Assembly: GCF_020883535.1 (NCBI RefSeq)
Contig: NZ_CP086654.1
Span: 1,550,001 to 1,614,000 of the forward strand
DNA length: 64,000 bases
Reading direction: 5' to 3'
Source: Staphylococcus ratti
Lineage (GTDB): Bacteria; Bacillota; Bacilli; Staphylococcales; Staphylococcaceae
This document shows positions 5,776 through 14,902 of the stretch, piece by piece (positions within the stretch are counted from its first letter, which is position 1; each line of letters begins with the position of its first letter). The translations under genes and the position numbers were made by a program. The notes beneath the pieces were generated by a model. It was given only the letters and a program-made list of their open reading frames with translations. It was not told the DNA's origin and ran no database searches.

Positions 5776-5810
5776 AATGGCTAGCGAGTATATCTCGTTG
5801 GCCATTTTTC
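5776..5810 (+). terminator. Terminator of the PSM-epsilon-like gene
   Basis: AATGGCTAGCGAG pairs with CTCGTTGGCCATT (two G-U pairs) around a 5-base loop, then TTTTC. Confidence 0.85.
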
Positions 5811-6041
5811 AAAAATACTGTAGACACACCGTAGCTTGATATATATCTTGCATCATTTTAATACCATCATATAAATAAGCATCATTATCCATACTGTACA
5901 AATATTTACTAATATTAGTTACAATGTTTTCAACTACACTTGAGTCATTGTAACTGCGATTTACAAACAATACTCCCCTAAATTCAGTTTTTTTATGTTG
6001 TTAAGTAGGTAAGATATTTTTGATGGATATTTTATTAGCAT
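5809..6041 (-). pseudogene. Frameshifted small ORF (about 77 codons)
   Basis: Two open frames join at a run of seven T (5988-5994, plus strand). The first starts MLIKYPSKISYLLNNIKK. The second continues TEFRGVLFVNRSYNDSS and ends YQATVCLQYF at a TGA. The total length is one base short of 78 codons, so a single-base loss in the homopolymer explains the break. The product family is unknown and no good ribosome site is present. It could be a phase-variable tract, a sequencing error or a dead gene. Confidence 0.4.
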
Positions 6042-6352
6042 AGTTTAACCTACACAATGCATAGGATCATCTTAGTACATTTCACACCTTACAATCCTCT
6101 CCTACTAGGACACTAATATAATTTTTAAAGGTGTTCTCTATAACTAAAGAAATTACCTCTATTTTCCGTATAATTCCAACCATATTTTTGGATTACGCTT
6201 TCCATAAGTATAATTTCCTTTATTTTCAAACCCGCAAAATATTTAAAGAATCTTCCATGTTACTATGTTACGAACTTAAAATCAGTTGTTGATAGCTGCA
6301 TTTCTCCCCTTACTACCATCTATTAATTTTTTACTTTTAAGAGAAAATTACA
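6042..6352. other. AT-rich intergenic stretch
   Basis: I see no ORF with a start site, no repeat and no clear regulatory motif here. It separates the decayed ORF from the terminator of the surface-protein gene. Confidence 0.5.
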
Positions 6353-6382
6353 AAAAGACAAGCACCGTAGTACTTGTCTTTT
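6353..6382 (-). terminator. Terminator of the surface-protein gene
   Basis: AAAAGACAAG and CTTGTCTTTT form a perfect 10-bp stem with a 10-base loop, about 110 bases after the LPXTG gene's stop. The structure is symmetrical, so it would work on either strand. Confidence 0.75.
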
Positions 6383-6490
6383 CAAAAATGTCTTATTTTA
6401 ACACATTGCGATTTGATTAACTTCACATAGTGCCTAATATAAACTTTTAGTTTCGCTATTCTAGTTGATTCTCAAAATGACCAATGGTTA

Positions 6491-8329
6491 TTACTCATGT
6501 TTATTTTTCCTTCTAAATAATAATGCCGTTCCTACTAAAACTAACAATCCTGCATACCATGGTGTGTGATTATTTTCTCCTCCTGTATTAGGCAATTCTT
6601 TTTCAGAAGTCGATTTTACAACTTTAGCTTTAGTCACTTGCTTCACTGGTTTCATTTCTGCCTGCTTCATATTTGATTCCGCTGGTGTCAAAGTTATTGG
6701 TGCGTAAGGCTTCGGCTCTGGTTCTGGCAATGGCTTCGGCTCTGGCTCTGGCTGTGGCTTCGGTTCTGGCTCTGGCAATGGCTTTGGCTCTGGTTCCGGC
6801 TGTGGCTTCGGCTCTGGTTCTGGCAATGGCTTTGGCTCTGGTTCCGGCTGTGGCTTCGGCTCTGGTTCTGGCAATGGCTTCGGCTCTGGTTGTGGAGGAA
6901 TAGGTCGTAGCTCTCCATTTCCATTAGCGTTATTTTCATAAAATTTAACACCATTTACTTTTGAATACCAATAGCTGTACTGGCTTTGAGCATAAGTTTT
7001 GTATAAGAGAGATTCAACATTAGAATCATAATTTCCTACATATTTAATCGCATATCTTTGATTTTTTGAAACATCTAAACTCAAGCTATAACTACCATAA
7101 TCATTAAAACGAATATTACTTGAATTTAATGATACCTCTGCCCATTTACCTTTTTCTAAATAAACACTTTCTGGCGGATAGCCTTCCCCAATATATTTAT
7201 AAACTTTAATTTTAGGTTGTCCCGTTGTCGAACCTTGTGTAACATGCCCTGATACATATACTGTGTTATGTCCATTCCAATATCCAAAATGATTAACATA
7301 TGCGATATGTTTAAATGTCCCCTCTTTTTTATTAAGTTCTGTAATTCGTCCATCTACATATTTACTATTGTCATAGTATACGTAGATGTTACGACTCGTT
7401 TTTGTATCTCCTATCGTAGTTGTGATCAATTGATTTCCAGACTGTTGTACTTTACCGTAATTTACAAAATAACTTAAAGACAAATTTGCGGTTATATTTT
7501 GCTTGTTTTTTACATAATCAGTGAAAGTATATGTGATTGTCTTACCATCTTCTGAAACTTGACCTGTAGCGATCACGTCTCCGATATTGTTTTCTCTAGA
7601 TGTAGTTATAGAGGCCGCTTTCCTTTCGACTGAAACACCATGAGTATTAATGTTGTCAGACAATTGTATTTTAAACTGATCTCTGGGATTTATGCTGCTT
7701 GGAATTTTCAATGCGTAGTTCATTCTACCACCTTGTCCATGGTGTGGTCTTATTACATTATGTGCTTTAAACCCTTCAATCTTACTATATATAACTGTAA
7801 CTTGTTTCGATACATCCGTACCCTTGTGTTCTTCAACTTTTTTAATAGGTTGCGTCGCTTTTTGTGCTTCTGTTTCGGCAGATTTCACATTCGCTAGTGC
7901 TTGTGGCTTTTGAATATCCTTAGTATCTATTTTCGATATTGCTTGCAATTTTTGCGTATCCATTTTTTCTACTTGATTGTTGTTAGTAGCTAACTTTACA
8001 GGTTCTTGTACTCTAGGAGCTTCAATAGGTGTTGGCTTAAAGCTGTTCTCCTCTGGCTCATTGAGTTTTGTTGGTTGCGCTTGATATTGCGTTTCATTTT
8101 TACTTTGCGCTTGCATTTCGCTCGCAGTTACTTTAACTTCTTGTTTTGGTGCTTGCGTTAATTGTACATTCCCTTTTAATTGATGTTCGGCAGCAACTTT
8201 CGGTGCTTGTTCACTTGCTTCCGCCTCATTTTCTCCCGCTGCACCATAAAGTAAACTCCCAATCACTATTGAAGCTGTACCAACTGTAAATTTTCTTATG
8301 CTGTATTTCTCTGTCTTGTTTGTAAACAT
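6491..8329 (-). CDS. LPXTG cell-wall-anchored adhesin (MSCRAMM, fibrinogen-binding type)
   Basis: A 612-residue surface protein exported by Sec and attached to peptidoglycan by sortase A. Domains in order: YSIRK-type signal (residues 8-12, cleavage near 35-40), a Lys/Gln/Glu-rich low-complexity N1 segment (about 40-175), and an N2-N3 Ig-like ligand-binding region (about 178-470). The TYTFTDYV motif at about 267-274 is a hallmark of dock-lock-latch fibrinogen binders (Clf/Sdr/Fnb). Then come 8-residue Pro/Glu/Lys repeats (about 477-541), LPNTG at 579-583, a hydrophobic helix and RRKNKHE. AAGGAG precedes the ATG. A SaeR site lies in the promoter. The ligand is inferred from the fold and not established; no fibronectin-binding repeats are present. 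Confidence 0.92.
   Translation of the reverse strand: MFTNKTEKYSIRKFTVGTASIVIGSLLYGAAGENEAEASEQAPKVAAEHQLKGNVQLTQAPKQEVKVTASEMQAQSKNETQYQAQPTKLNEPEENSFKPTPIEAPRVQEPVKLATNNNQVEKMDTQKLQAISKIDTKDIQKPQALANVKSAETEAQKATQPIKKVEEHKGTDVSKQVTVIYSKIEGFKAHNVIRPHHGQGGRMNYALKIPSSINPRDQFKIQLSDNINTHGVSVERKAASITTSRENNIGDVIATGQVSEDGKTITYTFTDYVKNKQNITANLSLSYFVNYGKVQQSGNQLITTTIGDTKTSRNIYVYYDNSKYVDGRITELNKKEGTFKHIAYVNHFGYWNGHNTVYVSGHVTQGSTTGQPKIKVYKYIGEGYPPESVYLEKGKWAEVSLNSSNIRFNDYGSYSLSLDVSKNQRYAIKYVGNYDSNVESLLYKTYAQSQYSYWYSKVNGVKFYENNANGNGELRPIPPQPEPKPLPEPEPKPQPEPEPKPLPEPEPKPQPEPEPKPLPEPEPKPQPEPEPKPLPEPEPKPYAPITLTPAESNMKQAEMKPVKQVTKAKVVKSTSEKELPNTGGENNHTPWYAGLLVLVGTALLFRRKNKHE
6708..6899 (-). repeat. 24-bp tandem repeats encoding Pro-Glu-Lys wall-spanning region
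   Basis: Eight 24-bp units alternate between QPEPEPKP and LPEPEPKP. Units 4-5 (6780-6827) and 6-7 (6828-6875) form two identical 48-bp copies, a sign of recent duplication. The array encodes the flexible stalk between ligand-binding domain and wall anchor; its length probably varies between strains. Confidence 0.9.
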
Positions 8330-8802
8330 TTTTAAGCTCCTTAATTATGTAATTTAAAATCTACAGTCTCTAATGTATACAAAAATCTTATATTTTTCTA
8401 TAATATATTGCTTAACTTTTAATTAACCATCATTAATCATTCATTAAATCTTTATTAAGTGCAATATTTCCCATTATTTTTTAATTTATTGGATATAAAA
8501 AGACAATCTATTAAAAATGCCTCGAATGAAACATACAAACCGTTTCATTGATTTTTTACGCTTTTATTTTCGTATTATTAGTCAACTTATATGTTTTAGG
8601 AAGAAACATATTTACTTTGGTAATTTTTCTTCCAAAATGACTTATAAATGTCATAATATCGCTAGTGCAATCACTTCTTATTTATGATATGGTTGAATCA
8701 ATATGCCCAAACAGAATAAAAATACTATTTAAGTTGCAAGGCAAAATAAAAGCAATCTATTCAACACTATATGCCATAATTTACATTGAAAGGAGATCTA
8801 TT
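8330..8802. other. Divergent intergenic region between the adhesin and the FemAB-like gene
   Basis: A very AT-rich stretch of 473 bases without a recognised gene. An in-frame extension of the FemAB-like ORF runs back to 8665, but it is not conserved-looking and lacks a ribosome site. The left part carries the SaeR-type promoter of the adhesin; the right part must carry the FemAB-like promoter, which I cannot place with confidence. Confidence 0.55.
8387..8427 (-). promoter_or_regulatory. SaeR-type site and promoter of the adhesin gene
   Basis: On the minus strand GTTAA-N6-GTTAA (8427-8412) matches the published SaeR direct-repeat consensus exactly. The second half overlaps a -35 (TTAAGC, 8415-8410), followed by 17 bp and a -10 (TATAAG, 8392-8387). 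Overlap of the second GTTAA with the -35 is the usual layout of Sae-activated promoters. Confidence 0.7.
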
Positions 8803-10053
8803 TTGAAATTTGAAGTGCTTACACCAGATGAATATCATCACTTTATTCAACATCAATTCAAGCAATATACACAATCATTAGAACACTATGAGTCCAAAAC
8901 TAAAAATGCAGCTCGTATTGACTTATTAGGCGTCAAAGATGATCAAGGTCAAGTTATTGCAGCAGGTTTATTTACTTCTGCACCTCTATTAAAATATTTC
9001 AATTATGTTTATAGCCATCGTGGCCCTATTTTAGATTATGATAATGAAGCCTTGGTTCAATACTATTTCAACGAACTCAAACATTATTTTAAGAAAAGAC
9101 GTACGCTTTTCATTTTAACTGACCCTTACATCATTAGAACGCTTCGTGACTATAAAGGCACTATTTTAAAACAAAATGATAATACGAATTGGATGAATCG
9201 CCTTAACCAACTCGGTTTTAAACATCAAGGATATACAACAGGATATTCTGAACTTAGCCAAGCTAGATGGCTCTCGATTCTCGATTTAAGCGAAAAAGAT
9301 GAGCAAGCATTATTAAAACAAATGGATTATAATACTGCACATAGTATTAAAAAAGCAATGAATATGGGGGTAGAAGTTAGAACACTATCTATTGACGAAA
9401 TTGATACCTTTTATGCACTTTATCAAAAAGCTGAAATTAAGCATGGGTTTTCATTATTTTCAAAGCCCTACTTTAAGTCTTTTTTGAAGAATTATCCAAC
9501 CATTTCGACAATGAAACTTGCCTATGTTAATTTAAATAAACATATTGCGTTATTAAAAACGAAAGCACATGATGTTAATGAAATCATCCATGGAATGTCC
9601 GCTTCGCACACAAAGCCGCTTTCTAAAAAGAAACAAAATAAATTAAATGAACAACTGATTATTTACAATAAACTCGAAAAAGACATCGTAGAAGCCCAAC
9701 AATTGCGTGTAAAATATGGTGACACGCTTGATTTAGCTGCTGCCATCTTCGCTGAAAATAATAATGAACTCGTCTATTTATTCAGTGGCTCTGATCCAAT
9801 TTTTAATAAATTCATGGGCAATTACGTACTTCAGTGGCATATGATTCAACATGCTAAAAGTCAAAATTTAGAAAGATACAATTTTTACGGTATTACAGGT
9901 AATTTTTCTAAAGAAGCAAAAGACTATGGCGTTTTACAATTTAAAAAAGGGTTTGGTGGCTACGTTGAAGAGTTAGTCGGAGATTTTATATGTGTTACAA
10001 ATCCTTTGATTTACCGAATTTATCAATTAAAAAATAAATTTTCATTTAAATAA
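8803..10053 (+). CDS. FemA/FemB-like peptidoglycan aminoacyltransferase (FemABX family)
   Basis: A 416-residue protein of the FemABX family, which adds amino acids from aminoacyl-tRNA to the interpeptide bridge of lipid II. It shows the two GNAT-like halves (KYFNYVYSHRGPILDY near residue 65; YNFYGITGNFSKEAKDYGVLQFKKGFGG near the end). They are interrupted by a helical coiled-coil arm (about 240-310, rich in Lys/Gln/Glu), as in FemA. The start is TTG at 8803: AAAGGAGATC lies seven bases upstream, and the family opening 'KFxxLTxxEY' begins there. The canonical femAB pair is not here, so this is a paralogue; change of bridge composition or resistance to a lytic enzyme (as with Lif/Epr) is possible. 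Confidence 0.85.
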   Translation: MKFEVLTPDEYHHFIQHQFKQYTQSLEHYESKTKNAARIDLLGVKDDQGQVIAAGLFTSAPLLKYFNYVYSHRGPILDYDNEALVQYYFNELKHYFKKRRTLFILTDPYIIRTLRDYKGTILKQNDNTNWMNRLNQLGFKHQGYTTGYSELSQARWLSILDLSEKDEQALLKQMDYNTAHSIKKAMNMGVEVRTLSIDEIDTFYALYQKAEIKHGFSLFSKPYFKSFLKNYPTISTMKLAYVNLNKHIALLKTKAHDVNEIIHGMSASHTKPLSKKKQNKLNEQLIIYNKLEKDIVEAQQLRVKYGDTLDLAAAIFAENNNELVYLFSGSDPIFNKFMGNYVLQWHMIQHAKSQNLERYNFYGITGNFSKEAKDYGVLQFKKGFGGYVEELVGDFICVTNPLIYRIYQLKNKFSFK

Positions 10054-10055
10054 CA

Positions 10056-10100
10056 GAGGGAGCTAGGACAAAATCTAAATGATTTTGTCCTAGCTCCCTT
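10056..10100. terminator. Bidirectional terminator, FemAB-like / phosphodiesterase
   Basis: A perfect 19-bp stem (AGGGAGCTAGGACAAAATC and its complement) with a 5-base loop. It serves two convergent genes. Confidence 0.95.
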
Positions 10101-10112
10101 TAGTCGTTCTTT

Positions 10113-10616
10113 TTAATATTCAAAAGGAATCGTATTGATAATTTCATGGTTACGGTCACGGAAATTTAAAATGCCGTCCCCTTCTTCTAACTTAATTTCA
10201 GCATACGTTTCAACTTCATTACTTCGTGAATGGGAAATACTACCAGGATTAATGATATGGACACCGTTAATCAATTCATAACGTGCGACATGTGTATGCC
10301 CATAAAACGCAAAGGTTGCACCTTGTTCTTTGGTATGTTGCGCTAATGCTTCACGTCCTTGGTTTACACCGAGATGGTGACCATGTGTATAAAAAAAGCG
10401 CACACCATTTAACTCGTATATTTCATTTTCTGGAAACTCAGGGTAAAAATCCATATTACCTTTAACGCGCCGATACATACTTAATTCAATATCATCATAT
10501 ACAAACTCTGAATCTCCTAAATGAAAATAGGCATCTGCATCATCATGTTTTTCATAAATATCGTTTAAAACGCCTGATTCAGAATGATTGTCACTGACGA
10601 GTATAAGTTTCATCAT
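10113..10616 (-). CDS. YfcE/MJ0936-family metallophosphoesterase
   Basis: A 167-residue phosphodiesterase with the calcineurin-like metal motifs: SDNHSE (residues 8-13), HLGDSE near 33, KGNMD near 53, THGHH near 75 and YGHTH near 105, then NPGSISHSR. Relatives hydrolyse phosphodiesters with Mn2+ or similar metals; the natural substrate is uncertain. AAGGAG is 7 bases before the ATG, which overlaps the rdgB stop (TAATG), so it is translationally coupled to rdgB and murI. Staphylococci carry this gene behind murI-rdgB as a fixed trio. Confidence 0.9.
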   Translation of the reverse strand: MMKLILVSDNHSESGVLNDIYEKHDDADAYFHLGDSEFVYDDIELSMYRRVKGNMDFYPEFPENEIYELNGVRFFYTHGHHLGVNQGREALAQHTKEQGATFAFYGHTHVARYELINGVHIINPGSISHSRSNEVETYAEIKLEEGDGILNFRDRNHEIINTIPFEY

Positions 10617-11197
10617 TACTCTGCTCCTTCAATAAATACTTGTAATTGGTCTATTGCTTTACGTCGATGTGAAATTTCAGATTTTTCTTCCGCAGTCAAT
10701 TGTGCCATCGTTTTATTTTTATCTGGTACATAGAAAATAGGATCATATCCAAAACCATTTTCTCCAATTTTTGCTAATGTAATTTCACCATTAACTGTAC
10801 CTTTAAATGTCTCTGTGTGTCCTTCTGCTGTAGTCATGCTAATGACACAAACAAATTGTGCTGTACGGTCTGTTTTGTCTTCTAAAGCAGCTAATACTTT
10901 TTCAATATTAGCGTTATCATCTTTTGCTTCTCCCGCGTAACGTGCTGAGTATACCCCTGGTGCACCGTCTAGCGCCGTTACTTCTAAACCGCTATCATCC
11001 GCAATAACGGTTTTATTTAATGCTTTAGCTCCAGCTTCTGATTTTAACCGAGCATTATCTTCAAATGTAGTCCCTGTTTCTTCTACGTCAAAATCTTCAA
11101 TCAGTTCATTAATACCAATCACATTATAATCTGAAAAGATAACTTTAAAATCATTAATTTTCCCTTTATTCGATGATGCAATGACGATATCTGTCAT
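10616..11197 (-). CDS. rdgB: XTP/dITP diphosphatase (HAM1/RdgB)
   Basis: A 193-residue housecleaning nucleotidase that hydrolyses ITP, dITP and XTP to monophosphates and so keeps deaminated purines out of nucleic acids. It starts MTDIVIASSNKGKINDFK, where 'ASSN-GK' binds the triphosphate. TGTTFEDNARLKS and ADDSGLEV (residues about 67-74) carry the catalytic acids, followed by GAPGVYSARYAG and the C-terminal FGYDPIFYVP and SHRRKA. Its start is 3 bases from the murI stop, and it overlaps the phosphodiesterase downstream, forming a murI-rdgB-phosphodiesterase operon. Confidence 0.96.
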   Translation of the reverse strand: MTDIVIASSNKGKINDFKVIFSDYNVIGINELIEDFDVEETGTTFEDNARLKSEAGAKALNKTVIADDSGLEVTALDGAPGVYSARYAGEAKDDNANIEKVLAALEDKTDRTAQFVCVISMTTAEGHTETFKGTVNGEITLAKIGENGFGYDPIFYVPDKNKTMAQLTAEEKSEISHRRKAIDQLQVFIEGAE

Positions 11198-11200
11198 ACA

Positions 11201-12010
11201 TTAATCCTCCTGTCCTAAATAAATACGTTCTACTTCGACTTGATTGTATTTTAACCATTCTTTAATGATAAATTCAACATGTGTGACATTACCATTTGCA
11301 AAAAAACGATGTTTAGGACTTGGATTATAATGCGCATGTTCTTGACTAAAAGTAAGCAAAGCGCTCACTTCACGCGCTGTCTCCAGTCCTGATGAAATTA
11401 CAGTTTTAGTACGCTCGAAATAATCATTAATAGGTTGATATAATAACGGATAATGTGTACATCCTAAAATTACAGTATCTGCTTCAATATGTCTCCAACT
11501 TTTCAAAGTCTGGTGAATGACGATACTTGTTATCGTTGGATCTTTATATTTAAGTTCTTCAACTAATGGGACAAAACCTGGACACGCTACACCGTGAACC
11601 TCTACATTTGGATTAATACGTTTAATATGTTGACGATACGCTTCCGATTTTATAGTACCTTCTGTCCCTAAAACTAAAACACTTTGATTATCAGTTGTCA
11701 TTATCGCTGTACGTGCACCGGGCTCAATCACGCCTATTACAGGAATTTTAAGTTGTTGTTGCAAAGCCTTTAAAGCAACGGCGGTCGCTGTATTACATGC
11801 AATGACAAGCATTTTTATATCAAATTGTGTTAAATAATTCGCCATTTCAATTGTAAACTGGCGCACCTCTTCTTGAGATCTTGGACCATAAGGACAACGG
11901 CTCACATCACCAAGATAATAAATGGTTTCATTTGGCAATTGTCGCATAATCTCTTTAGCAACTGTGAGACCACCTACTCCCGAGTCAATCACACCAATAG
12001 GTCTCTCCAT
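11201..12010 (-). CDS. murI: Glutamate racemase
   Basis: This enzyme makes D-glutamate for peptidoglycan by interconverting L- and D-Glu, without cofactor. It has [14 protein letters not shown] at the N-terminus, catalytic Cys in IACNTATA (about residue 70), catalytic Cys and His in LGCTHYPLL (about 184-192), and the [10 protein letters not shown] loop. The ATG at 12010 (MERPIG...) is preferred because S. aureus MurI begins at the same place; an in-frame ATG at 12028 would add six residues. First gene of the murI-rdgB-phosphodiesterase operon. Confidence 0.95.
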   Translation of the reverse strand: MERPIGVIDSGVGGLTVAKEIMRQLPNETIYYLGDVSRCPYGPRSQEEVRQFTIEMANYLTQFDIKMLVIACNTATAVALKALQQQLKIPVIGVIEPGARTAIMTTDNQSVLVLGTEGTIKSEAYRQHIKRINPNVEVHGVACPGFVPLVEELKYKDPTITSIVIHQTLKSWRHIEADTVILGCTHYPLLYQPINDYFERTKTVISSGLETAREVSALLTFSQEHAHYNPSPKHRFFANGNVTHVEFIIKEWLKYNQVEVERIYLGQED

Positions 12011-12091
12011 AATCTTCATCCTATTCATATATAGTTGTTGTTCATTTTATCATACCCTGTATTGGTTGATAAGTTGGATACTCAGCATATG

Positions 12092-12128
12092 AAAAAAGGA
12101 GCAGGAACATTTCTATGCCCCGCCCCTA
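12092..12128 (-). terminator. Terminator of the sdhCAB operon
   Basis: A GC-rich hairpin (AGGGGCGGGGCAT with ATGTTCCTGCTCC, several G-U or mismatch positions) followed on the minus strand by six T. It lies about 50 bases after the sdhB stop. Confidence 0.75.
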
Positions 12129-12173
12129 TTTATCGATATGAAACATTTAACGTTTCACTAATATATTCAGTTT

Positions 12174-13019
12174 CTATTCTACAGTATGATCAGAACCAAA
12201 GAATGATTTGAACATATGGAATGATGTTTCTCTATTAAGCGCTGCAATAGATGTTGTTAATGGAATTCCTTTCGGACAAGCTTGCACACAGTTTTGAGAG
12301 TTACCACATGCTTGTAAACCACCTTGGTCCATCAACGCATCTAATCTTTCATCTTTTGTCATCGCGCCTGTAGGATGTAGATTAAATAAACGTACTTGTG
12401 AAATGGCTTGCGCACCTACAAAGTCGTTTTTAGATGTTACGTTAGGACATACTTCTAAACATACGCCACATGTCATACATTTTGATAACTCATAGGCTGT
12501 TTGACGTTTCTTCTCAGGCATACGTGGTCCTGGACCTAAATCGTATGTGCCGTCGATTGGAATCCACGCTTTCATACGTTTCAAGTTATCAAACATACGT
12601 GAACGGTCTACTTGAAGGTCACGAATCACTGGGAAAGTATTCATTGGTTCTAAACGAATCGGTTGTTCTAACTGGTCTACAATCGCAGAACAAGATTGTC
12701 TTGCTCGACCGTTAATAACCATTGAACAAGCACCACATACTTCTTCTAAACAACTCATGTCCCATGTTACTGGTGTTGTTTTTTCACCTTTATCGTTAAC
12801 TGGGTTACGACGAATTTCCATCAAACATGCGATAACATTTAAGTTTTCACGATAAGGAATTTCAAATGCTTCTTCGTATGGTTTTGAATGTGCATCTTTT
12901 TGACGCTTAATAATTAATTTTATAGTTTTATTGCTGTTACGAGCTACTTGTTGATGTTGGTTCACGTTTTCCTGAGATGTTTGCGTTTCGTTTTGGCTAC
13001 GCTCTTTCGTTTCTACCAT
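12174..13019 (-). CDS. sdhB: Succinate dehydrogenase iron-sulfur subunit
   Basis: SdhB (281 residues) passes electrons from the flavin subunit to the membrane quinone through three Fe-S clusters. The [2Fe-2S] ligands are in CLEEVCGACSMVINGRARQSC (about residues 90-110). The [4Fe-4S] and [3Fe-4S] ligands are in CMTCGVCLEVCP (about 182-193) and CGNSQNCVQACPKG (about 240-253). A Gln/Asn-rich N-terminal extension of about 30 residues precedes the ferredoxin fold. The start overlaps the sdhA stop by one base, which suggests coupled translation. Last gene of sdhCAB. Confidence 0.97.
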   Translation of the reverse strand: MVETKERSQNETQTSQENVNQHQQVARNSNKTIKLIIKRQKDAHSKPYEEAFEIPYRENLNVIACLMEIRRNPVNDKGEKTTPVTWDMSCLEEVCGACSMVINGRARQSCSAIVDQLEQPIRLEPMNTFPVIRDLQVDRSRMFDNLKRMKAWIPIDGTYDLGPGPRMPEKKRQTAYELSKCMTCGVCLEVCPNVTSKNDFVGAQAISQVRLFNLHPTGAMTKDERLDALMDQGGLQACGNSQNCVQACPKGIPLTTSIAALNRETSFHMFKSFFGSDHTVE

Positions 13020-14785
13020 TATTTTTTACCCCCTTTTGACTTACTTGTATAGTCACGTTTACGAGGTTCAATTAAGCTAACATCCACTGGTTTATATGTG
13101 AATGTTGGTTTTTCAGTTGGTCCATTATACGTTGCAATCGTATGTTTTAACCACTCTTCATCATTACGCTCTGGGAATTCAGGTTTGTAATGTGCACCAC
13201 GTGATTCATTACGGTTATATGCACCGATTGTCATCACACGCGCTAATACAAGCATGTTCCACAATTGACGTGTAAAGAAGACAGCTTGGTTACTCCAACT
13301 TGACGTATCTTCCATATCAATATTTTCAAAGCGCTTCATTAATTCAACAATCTTCTTGTCTGTTTCAAGCAAACGATCATTATGACGCACAACAGTTACG
13401 TTTGCTGTCATAATTTCACCAAGTTCGCGATGCAACTTGTAGGCATTTTCAGTCCCTTTCATATTCAGAAGTTTGTCGAAACGCGCTTGTTCTTCATCAA
13501 TACGTTTTTGATAAATGCTTTCGTCTAAATCAACGTATGATTTCTCTACATTTTCTACATATTTTACAGCATTCGGACCTGCTACCGTACCGCCATAAAT
13601 CGCAGATAATAATGAGTTTGCTCCTAAACGGTTACCACCATGTTGTGAGAAATCACATTCTCCAGCCGCAAATAATCCTTCAATATTCGTCATTTGATCG
13701 TAGTCTACGTATAAACCACCCATTGAATAGTGAACAGCTGGGAAGATTTTCATTGGTACTTTACGTGGGTCATCACCTGTAAATTTTTCATATATTTCAA
13801 TGATTCCACCAAGTTTAACATCAAGTTCATGAGGATCTTTATGTGAAAGGTCAAGATAAACCATGTTTTCACCGTTAATACCTAATTTTTGGTTTACACA
13901 GACATCAAAGATTTCACGCGTTGCAATATCACGTGGCACTAAGTTACCATAATCTGGGTATTTTTCTTCTAAGAAGTACCATGGCTTACCATCTTTGTAC
14001 GTCCAAATACGTCCACCTTCACCACGCGCAGATTCACTCATGAGACGTAATTTGTCATCGCCCGGAATAGCGGTAGGATGGATTTGAATGAATTCACCAT
14101 TGGCATATTTAACACCTTGTTGATAAGCAATAGAGGCTGCTGACCCTGTATTAATCATAGAGTTTGTTGTTTTACCGAAGATGATACCTGGGCCCCCTGT
14201 TGCCATAATTACTGCATCCGAACCAAACGATTTGATTTCTGATGTTGTAATGTCTTGGGCAACGATACCTCTTGCTTTATTTTCATCATCTTTAACGATG
14301 CCTAAAAATTCCCAACCTTCATACTTAGTCACTAAGCCGTCTACTTCAAAACTACGTACTTGCTCATCTAAAGCATATAATAATTGTTGACCTGTCGTTG
14401 CTCCGGCAAAGGCAGTTCTATGGAATAATGTGCCTCCGAAACGACGGAAGTCGAGTAACCCTTCTTTTGTACGGCTGAACATTACACCCATACGGTCTAA
14501 TAAGTGGATGATTTTAGGTGCCGCTTCTGTCATTGCTTTAACAGGTGGTTGATCCGCTAAAAAGTCTCCGCCATAAACTGTATCATCGAAGTGTAGATAC
14601 GGCGAGTCGCCTTCACCTTTTGTATTTACTGCTCCGTTAATGCCCCCCTGTGCACATACAGAATGAGAACGTTTAACTGGAACGATTGAGAACAAGTCTA
14701 CGTGCGCACCTTGTTCTGCTGCTTTAATTGTTGACATGAGGCCTGCAAGCCCTCCACCGACAACAATAATTTTCTTCTCTGCCAT
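13019..14785 (-). CDS. sdhA: Succinate dehydrogenase flavoprotein subunit
   Basis: The catalytic subunit (588 residues) of complex II oxidises succinate to fumarate at a covalently bound FAD on the cytoplasmic face. The FAD-binding GGGLAGL is at residues 10-16. RSHSVCAQGGINGAV carries the flavin-linked His (about 41), ATGGPGIIFG is the second dinucleotide contact, IQIHPTAIPG and GEGGRIW follow, the active-site Arg lies in DIATREI, and HGGNRLGANSLL is the C-terminal FAD contact. Length is normal for the Bacillus/staphylococcal type. It lies 117 bases after sdhC and overlaps sdhB. Confidence 0.98.
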   Translation of the reverse strand: MAEKKIIVVGGGLAGLMSTIKAAEQGAHVDLFSIVPVKRSHSVCAQGGINGAVNTKGEGDSPYLHFDDTVYGGDFLADQPPVKAMTEAAPKIIHLLDRMGVMFSRTKEGLLDFRRFGGTLFHRTAFAGATTGQQLLYALDEQVRSFEVDGLVTKYEGWEFLGIVKDDENKARGIVAQDITTSEIKSFGSDAVIMATGGPGIIFGKTTNSMINTGSAASIAYQQGVKYANGEFIQIHPTAIPGDDKLRLMSESARGEGGRIWTYKDGKPWYFLEEKYPDYGNLVPRDIATREIFDVCVNQKLGINGENMVYLDLSHKDPHELDVKLGGIIEIYEKFTGDDPRKVPMKIFPAVHYSMGGLYVDYDQMTNIEGLFAAGECDFSQHGGNRLGANSLLSAIYGGTVAGPNAVKYVENVEKSYVDLDESIYQKRIDEEQARFDKLLNMKGTENAYKLHRELGEIMTANVTVVRHNDRLLETDKKIVELMKRFENIDMEDTSSWSNQAVFFTRQLWNMLVLARVMTIGAYNRNESRGAHYKPEFPERNDEEWLKHTIATYNGPTEKPTFTYKPVDVSLIEPRKRDYTSKSKGGKK

Positions 14786-14902
14786 AGCATTGTCACTCCC
14801 CTGAAATGATTAAAACGTTAAGACTAAAAACGCTTGTGACAGTCCAATCAAGTGTTTTATTTTTGTCTTATAGATTCTATAATTGCAAATTTTAGCCAAC
14901 GC

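Noticed and set aside
6673-6954. Open frames on both strands within the Pro/Glu/Lys repeat of the adhesin
   Set aside because: They stay open only because the 24-bp repeat contains no stops; composition is that of the shadow frame.
8665-8802. Longer N-terminus of the FemAB-like protein from an ATG at 8665
   Set aside because: The family start and an AAAGGAGATC ribosome site indicate TTG at 8803; the extension is non-conserved in character.
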